From an uncultured Prevotella sp. (GTDB lineage: Bacteria; Bacteroidota; Bacteroidia; Bacteroidales; Bacteroidaceae), in NCBI GenBank assembly GCA_946402275.1, contig CAMIVY010000008.1, positions 1 through 64,000 of the forward strand: DNA of 64,000 bases. The letters run 5' to 3'. How positions within the stretch are numbered: the first letter of the stretch is position 1; every line of letters begins with the position of its first letter. Made by a program: the position numbers and the translations under genes. The notes beneath the pieces are model-generated. The model was not told the DNA's origin. It worked only from the letters and a program-made list of their open reading frames with translations, and searched no databases. Of this stretch, positions 61,801 through 64,000 are shown in pieces.

Positions 61801-61972
61801 GGGGATTGAGCCACTTAATTGATTTCTCCAAGTCATCACGATGGAAGGGTTCGCGATAATCACGTGCCACATCATAGCCACACTCGTACTCATATCCTAA
61901 CCTATCTGTAAACAGATGGATAAGAGTCTTTTCGTAACTATCTTCTACGTATTTATCTTTTTCGTTGCTCAT
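58862..61972 (-). CDS. hsdR: Type I restriction enzyme, HsdR subunit
   Basis: A 1036-residue motor nuclease. The N-terminal PD-(D/E)xK nuclease core shows MVVMVNGLPLVVIELKSP. SF2 motor motifs are FWHTQGSGKSLSMVFY (Walker A), ITDEAHRSQYG (DEAH), GFTGTPIS (III) and AIARVNRVFPEKEGG (VI). The C-terminal helical part binds the methyltransferase. It translocates and cuts unmodified DNA with HsdM and HsdS. The start overlaps hsdS by four bases. Confidence 0.95.
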   Translation of the reverse strand: MSNEKDKYVEDSYEKTLIHLFTDRLGYEYECGYDVARDYREPFHRDDLEKSIKWLNPQLSQDVIDEAIRMLTSNNDGGYVQRNETFTEWLQDGINVPHVAEGREVTDTVYLMDFEHPDANTWKIVNQWRVEDIEPIRCDMVVMVNGLPLVVIELKSPSNDDVEEDDAYNQLQKYMQKCPSLFAYNAFCVTSDMLTTKAGTITAPEKRFMEWKTKDGEYESTAVADYETFFEGIFGHKRMCDLIKNYICFDHKDGKTAKIMSAYHQYFAVNKAVARTHKAQESDGKIGVFWHTQGSGKSLSMVFYTHKLIQEFPTCTIMVVTDRNDLDLQLYEQFCGCEKFLRMSPQRVGYALNENGKLVAAEGGGNLDLKNKLTDLQTGGLIFTTIQKFREGTGLLSERKNIIVITDEAHRSQYGDEHYDNKVQKTKKGFALIMREALPNAMFIGFTGTPISERDRDTEEVFGDYIDVYDMTQAVADGATRPVYYESRVIKLNLDDDTLKQLDIEFDKLAEEGATPEQIEDAKRTNSGIRGILNNDKTIESLCNDIVTHYEENRQHITTGKAMIVALDKEAAVKIYRQILRLRPSWKDMMHVVVSSSNKDNPDWADVIRPKKEDGVHYWTDKEFATLFKDDNSPMKIAIVVDMWLTGFDVPSLATMYVYKPMKGHNLMQAIARVNRVFPEKEGGLIIDYVGIASALKQAMQDYTNRDRQRFGNPDIREAALNKFKEKLEICQDLIHGYDYQRFINGTDAERGSIITGGVNFMLSPIMEQKRKDFLKESQLLHNAMTLCRSLLASEQKREVAFMDAVRTLLIRYTQKGKISKKEINERISTLLEQSIQSDGVINLFADEREFSLFDEGFIKEIRNMKERNIAVQLLEKLLKERIRNYEHINVVQSQRFSDLMNNALSNYLKGMLTNEEVIEELLKMAQAIKQNEEEGNALGLTAEEKAFYDALSSPEGIKEAYSNEQFKALTVALTEQLRKNRTIDWNKRDSARASMRRIIKRLLREYHYPPEGYEQALSTVMKQCEKWAEDESHLA

Positions 61973-63213
61973 AGAATGTCGTCTATTTCATTTACTTTCA
62001 GTTCTCCCGACATCAGTTTGGGAAGGAGCGTATCGCGAAGTTCCGCAAGGCGACGGGATTCTTTCATACAGCATATTATTTTATTATATGTATATGTTGA
62101 TAATACCGAATATCGTTTCATTATTTCCGTTGGAGGAATAACAATTGACAATTTTGATGTTTCAACAGGACTCAAATTTGCTTGAGCTGTTCCCCTTGCA
62201 ATTGAGATTAATCTTTCTTTAAAGTCAGGCATTCTAAATAAGGTATATATATATCCCAAATCACTTTCCACATGGGGCTTAATTTTAGCAACGCGTTGAT
62301 TAAGTAATAAATTATCTTCATTAACGAGACTGCATCGACCTACATTTCCTGTTAGAGATAACAACACTTCACCAGTATTTAATCTACAAAAATCAGGCAT
62401 CCTATTAGGAATATCTGATATAAGATTTGCTCCCTCTGTATCCAAGTACCCATCTTGAACATTTTTTATTGTGACAACCTTATACACACCATTTGTAGTA
62501 TACGTGTCCGATTTAAAGGCAAATCCATTTTCAAACTTACATATATCTTTAATTTGTCCCACTCTCCACCCTTTAGGAATCATTCCTAATTCTGACTCTA
62601 CAAACTCTCCATTTTTGAAGGGCTCAAAATCTACAAACCAAGTCCTAAACAAAGCCTGCGCCTGCTGCTCCAAATTGTCATTTATCCGCCTGTTCACTTC
62701 TATTTTGTGCATGATTGATTCGGCAAAGCCAATCAATATCTGCTGATATTCATTAGGAGGCAAGGAAATTCGTACATTTTTAAGCCTATTAGTATCAATC
62801 TTTCCTGCTCCAATGCCTGTTGTTTCTAATATGGCACTAATTGAATCTTTATTTCCCATTAACCAATAGAACAGAAACTCTGTAGAGACAAGTTCTTTGT
62901 TTTTCGATTCAATGCACTTAACATCTTGATTGTAGGCCAAATCTCTCATAGTATAGCATACAGGGATTCTATTAAACAATCCACTGCCTCGTGTGAGTAG
63001 CAAAATGCTGCCTTTTGGTGCTAATCTGCTTCCGCTGGTTAAACCATCTTGAGATATTTTCAGTTCTGAAGAATACAAATAGTCATCGTACATGAATTTT
63101 GCACTTATCCAGGGTATGTCGCCATCCCAATAAGACTTATTGTTCTTATCGGGAGTTCCACCAGAATTGAGAGTTATCAACTCTCCCAACTTATATTCTT
63201 TCCACTCTTCCAT
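61969..63213 (-). CDS. hsdS: Type I restriction enzyme, HsdS specificity subunit
   Basis: A 414-residue protein with two target-recognition domains: N-terminal EWKEYKLGELITLNSGGTPD, and second repeat IPKGWRVGQIKDICKFENG at about residue 215. The conserved helical spacers are NRRINDNLEQQAQALFRTWF and the C-terminal RRLAELRDTLLPKLMSGEL. It selects the DNA sequence for both modification and cutting. Gap to hsdM is ten bases. No inverted hsdS copy for phase variation is visible within the window. Confidence 0.94.
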   Translation of the reverse strand: MEEWKEYKLGELITLNSGGTPDKNNKSYWDGDIPWISAKFMYDDYLYSSELKISQDGLTSGSRLAPKGSILLLTRGSGLFNRIPVCYTMRDLAYNQDVKCIESKNKELVSTEFLFYWLMGNKDSISAILETTGIGAGKIDTNRLKNVRISLPPNEYQQILIGFAESIMHKIEVNRRINDNLEQQAQALFRTWFVDFEPFKNGEFVESELGMIPKGWRVGQIKDICKFENGFAFKSDTYTTNGVYKVVTIKNVQDGYLDTEGANLISDIPNRMPDFCRLNTGEVLLSLTGNVGRCSLVNEDNLLLNQRVAKIKPHVESDLGYIYTLFRMPDFKERLISIARGTAQANLSPVETSKLSIVIPPTEIMKRYSVLSTYTYNKIICCMKESRRLAELRDTLLPKLMSGELKVNEIDDIL

Positions 63214-63223
63214 AAACTGCTAT

Positions 63224-64000
63224 TTATAGGTGATAAGGTTCTAATTCCTCAGTCTCATAATGTTCATCCAACATCTGGTAGAACATATTACGAACTTTTA
63301 TGAAAGCATCTTTCTCCTCGTAATAATCAGAGTAACGAATAAAGAACTTCTCTTCAGCAGTAGCCTTCTCATATTCATCTTTTAGAACAGACAAAATTTG
63401 GTCTTCAAGTCCTGGATGTATTTCGTCATAAGTGTATGCTCTTCCAATTGCCTCTAAACTTAATTTGTCGAAGAAAGTAAGATGTTGGGGATAATCATCA
63501 GCTAAGAAAGCAATGCCAGAGTCTTTTTCAAATTTGTTCAGATCCTCAATTGCACGTTCACATATACGGCGTAAAACTTTCTCTGAAAGGGCATCACATT
63601 CCCTAAGTATATTTCTCAATAGGTTTTCCTGTTCTTCTTGGAACGTAGGTATGTGAGTGTTAAATCCAATAGCTTTCAGATTGTTATTTACCTTTTCTTC
63701 TAAATAACGCCCTTCTTCAAACAACGCACCCAGCTCCTTTGTTAGGCGCTCCATCTTCTCATCAAATGGCTCGCCATCATCTTCTTGCTCAACAATGCCT
63801 ACATAGCGGCCTGGAGTCAGGATATAATCTTGTGCTGCAATATCATCTAATGTCTTTACTGCACAGAAACCTTTTTCATCTTCAAGTGTTCCATTACGGA
63901 AACTCTCAAAGGTGTCGGCAATCTTCGTGATGTCTTCTTGCATCAGTTCGCGGACAGCACGAGTCACCATAGTACCCATGTTACGAGCATCTATAAAGAG
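63224..64000 (-). CDS. hsdM: Type I restriction enzyme, HsdM subunit, C-terminal part (cut by window edge)
   Basis: The reading frame enters from beyond 64000 (LFIDARNMGTMV at the edge), so only the last 258 residues are present. LFIDARNMGTMVTRAVREL, then ITKIADTFESFRNG and YILTPGRYVGI, are the standard HsdM end region, and the catalytic NPPF motif lies outside the window. After the usual terminus (about NNNLKAIGF) the protein continues for roughly 140 residues of helical sequence (ILRECDALSEKVLRRICERA onward), an unusual extension. Confidence 0.85.
   Translation of the reverse strand, partial: LFIDARNMGTMVTRAVRELMQEDITKIADTFESFRNGTLEDEKGFCAVKTLDDIAAQDYILTPGRYVGIVEQEDDGEPFDEKMERLTKELGALFEEGRYLEEKVNNNLKAIGFNTHIPTFQEEQENLLRNILRECDALSEKVLRRICERAIEDLNKFEKDSGIAFLADDYPQHLTFFDKLSLEAIGRAYTYDEIHPGLEDQILSVLKDEYEKATAEEKFFIRYSDYYEEKDAFIKVRNMFYQMLDEHYETEELEPYHL

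Noticed and set aside
61969..63213. Phase-variable hsdS shufflon
   Set aside because: No second or inverted specificity gene or recombinase is visible within the window; genes beyond 64000 could change this.

Overview
The window reads as a Bacteroidales chromosome, most likely Prevotella or a close relative. The evidence is a SusC/SusD pair, a type III glutamine synthetase, DUF3467 and DUF3667 proteins, an UpxY-type antiterminator, PyrD/PyrK, a VirE-N/DUF3987 primase-like protein, and about a dozen promoters of the Bacteroidetes form TTTG or TTGG, 18-20 bases, then TAnnTTTG. Genus is an inference; no rRNA or tRNA gene was found.

Layout. 1-760 is gene-poor debris with repeats and the C-terminal remnant of an adenine methyltransferase. 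764-5903 (minus) is a two-gene restriction-modification operon: a GIY-YIG-like/helicase/methyltransferase fusion and an M-type partner. Its promoter (6240-6269) lies about 330 bases upstream of the first start codon, and the leader between them folds into an elaborate RNA-like structure. 6290-7215 holds a nested inverted repeat with GCCTACATAA iterons. 7216-13830 (plus) is an operon of a coiled-coil membrane protein, a metallopeptidase/propeller/barrel protein, a PrsW-like protease and PepD. 13843-25123 looks like a sulphur amino-acid block: an Lrp regulator, two PLP-dependent sulphur-amino-acid enzymes, a tetra-cysteine leader ORF, a PstS-like binding protein, SusC/SusD, a secreted UROD-fold protein with a zinc-thiolate motif, and a DAACS symporter. 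25113-29475 (minus) is the Phe/Tyr pathway (pheA, aminotransferase, DAHP synthase/chorismate mutase, tyrA) behind a complete leader-peptide attenuator. 29561-33440 carries an M48 protease and a minimal UpxY-led sugar cassette. 33564-49803 is mostly housekeeping: SlyD, AroC, PyrD/PyrK, HolA, Nif3-like, a PurF paralogue without the catalytic Cys, agmatine deiminase, N-carbamoylputrescine amidase and GlnN. 50238-57265 is an accessory block with a VirE/DUF3987 protein, a probable ssDNA-binding protein, an M15 peptidase and several unknowns. 57454-64000 (minus) is a type I restriction system (HsdM cut by the window edge, HsdS, HsdR) with an unknown fourth gene.

Regulation is unusually readable here. 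There is a Phe/Tyr attenuator with terminator and antiterminator visible, a candidate Cys-sensing uORF, a palindromic operator between divergent promoters, TGTCGAA sites around the promoter of the accessory operon, and a long structured leader before the first restriction system. A dispersed family of degenerate 7-base tandem arrays occurs at ten or more places, several inside coding regions.
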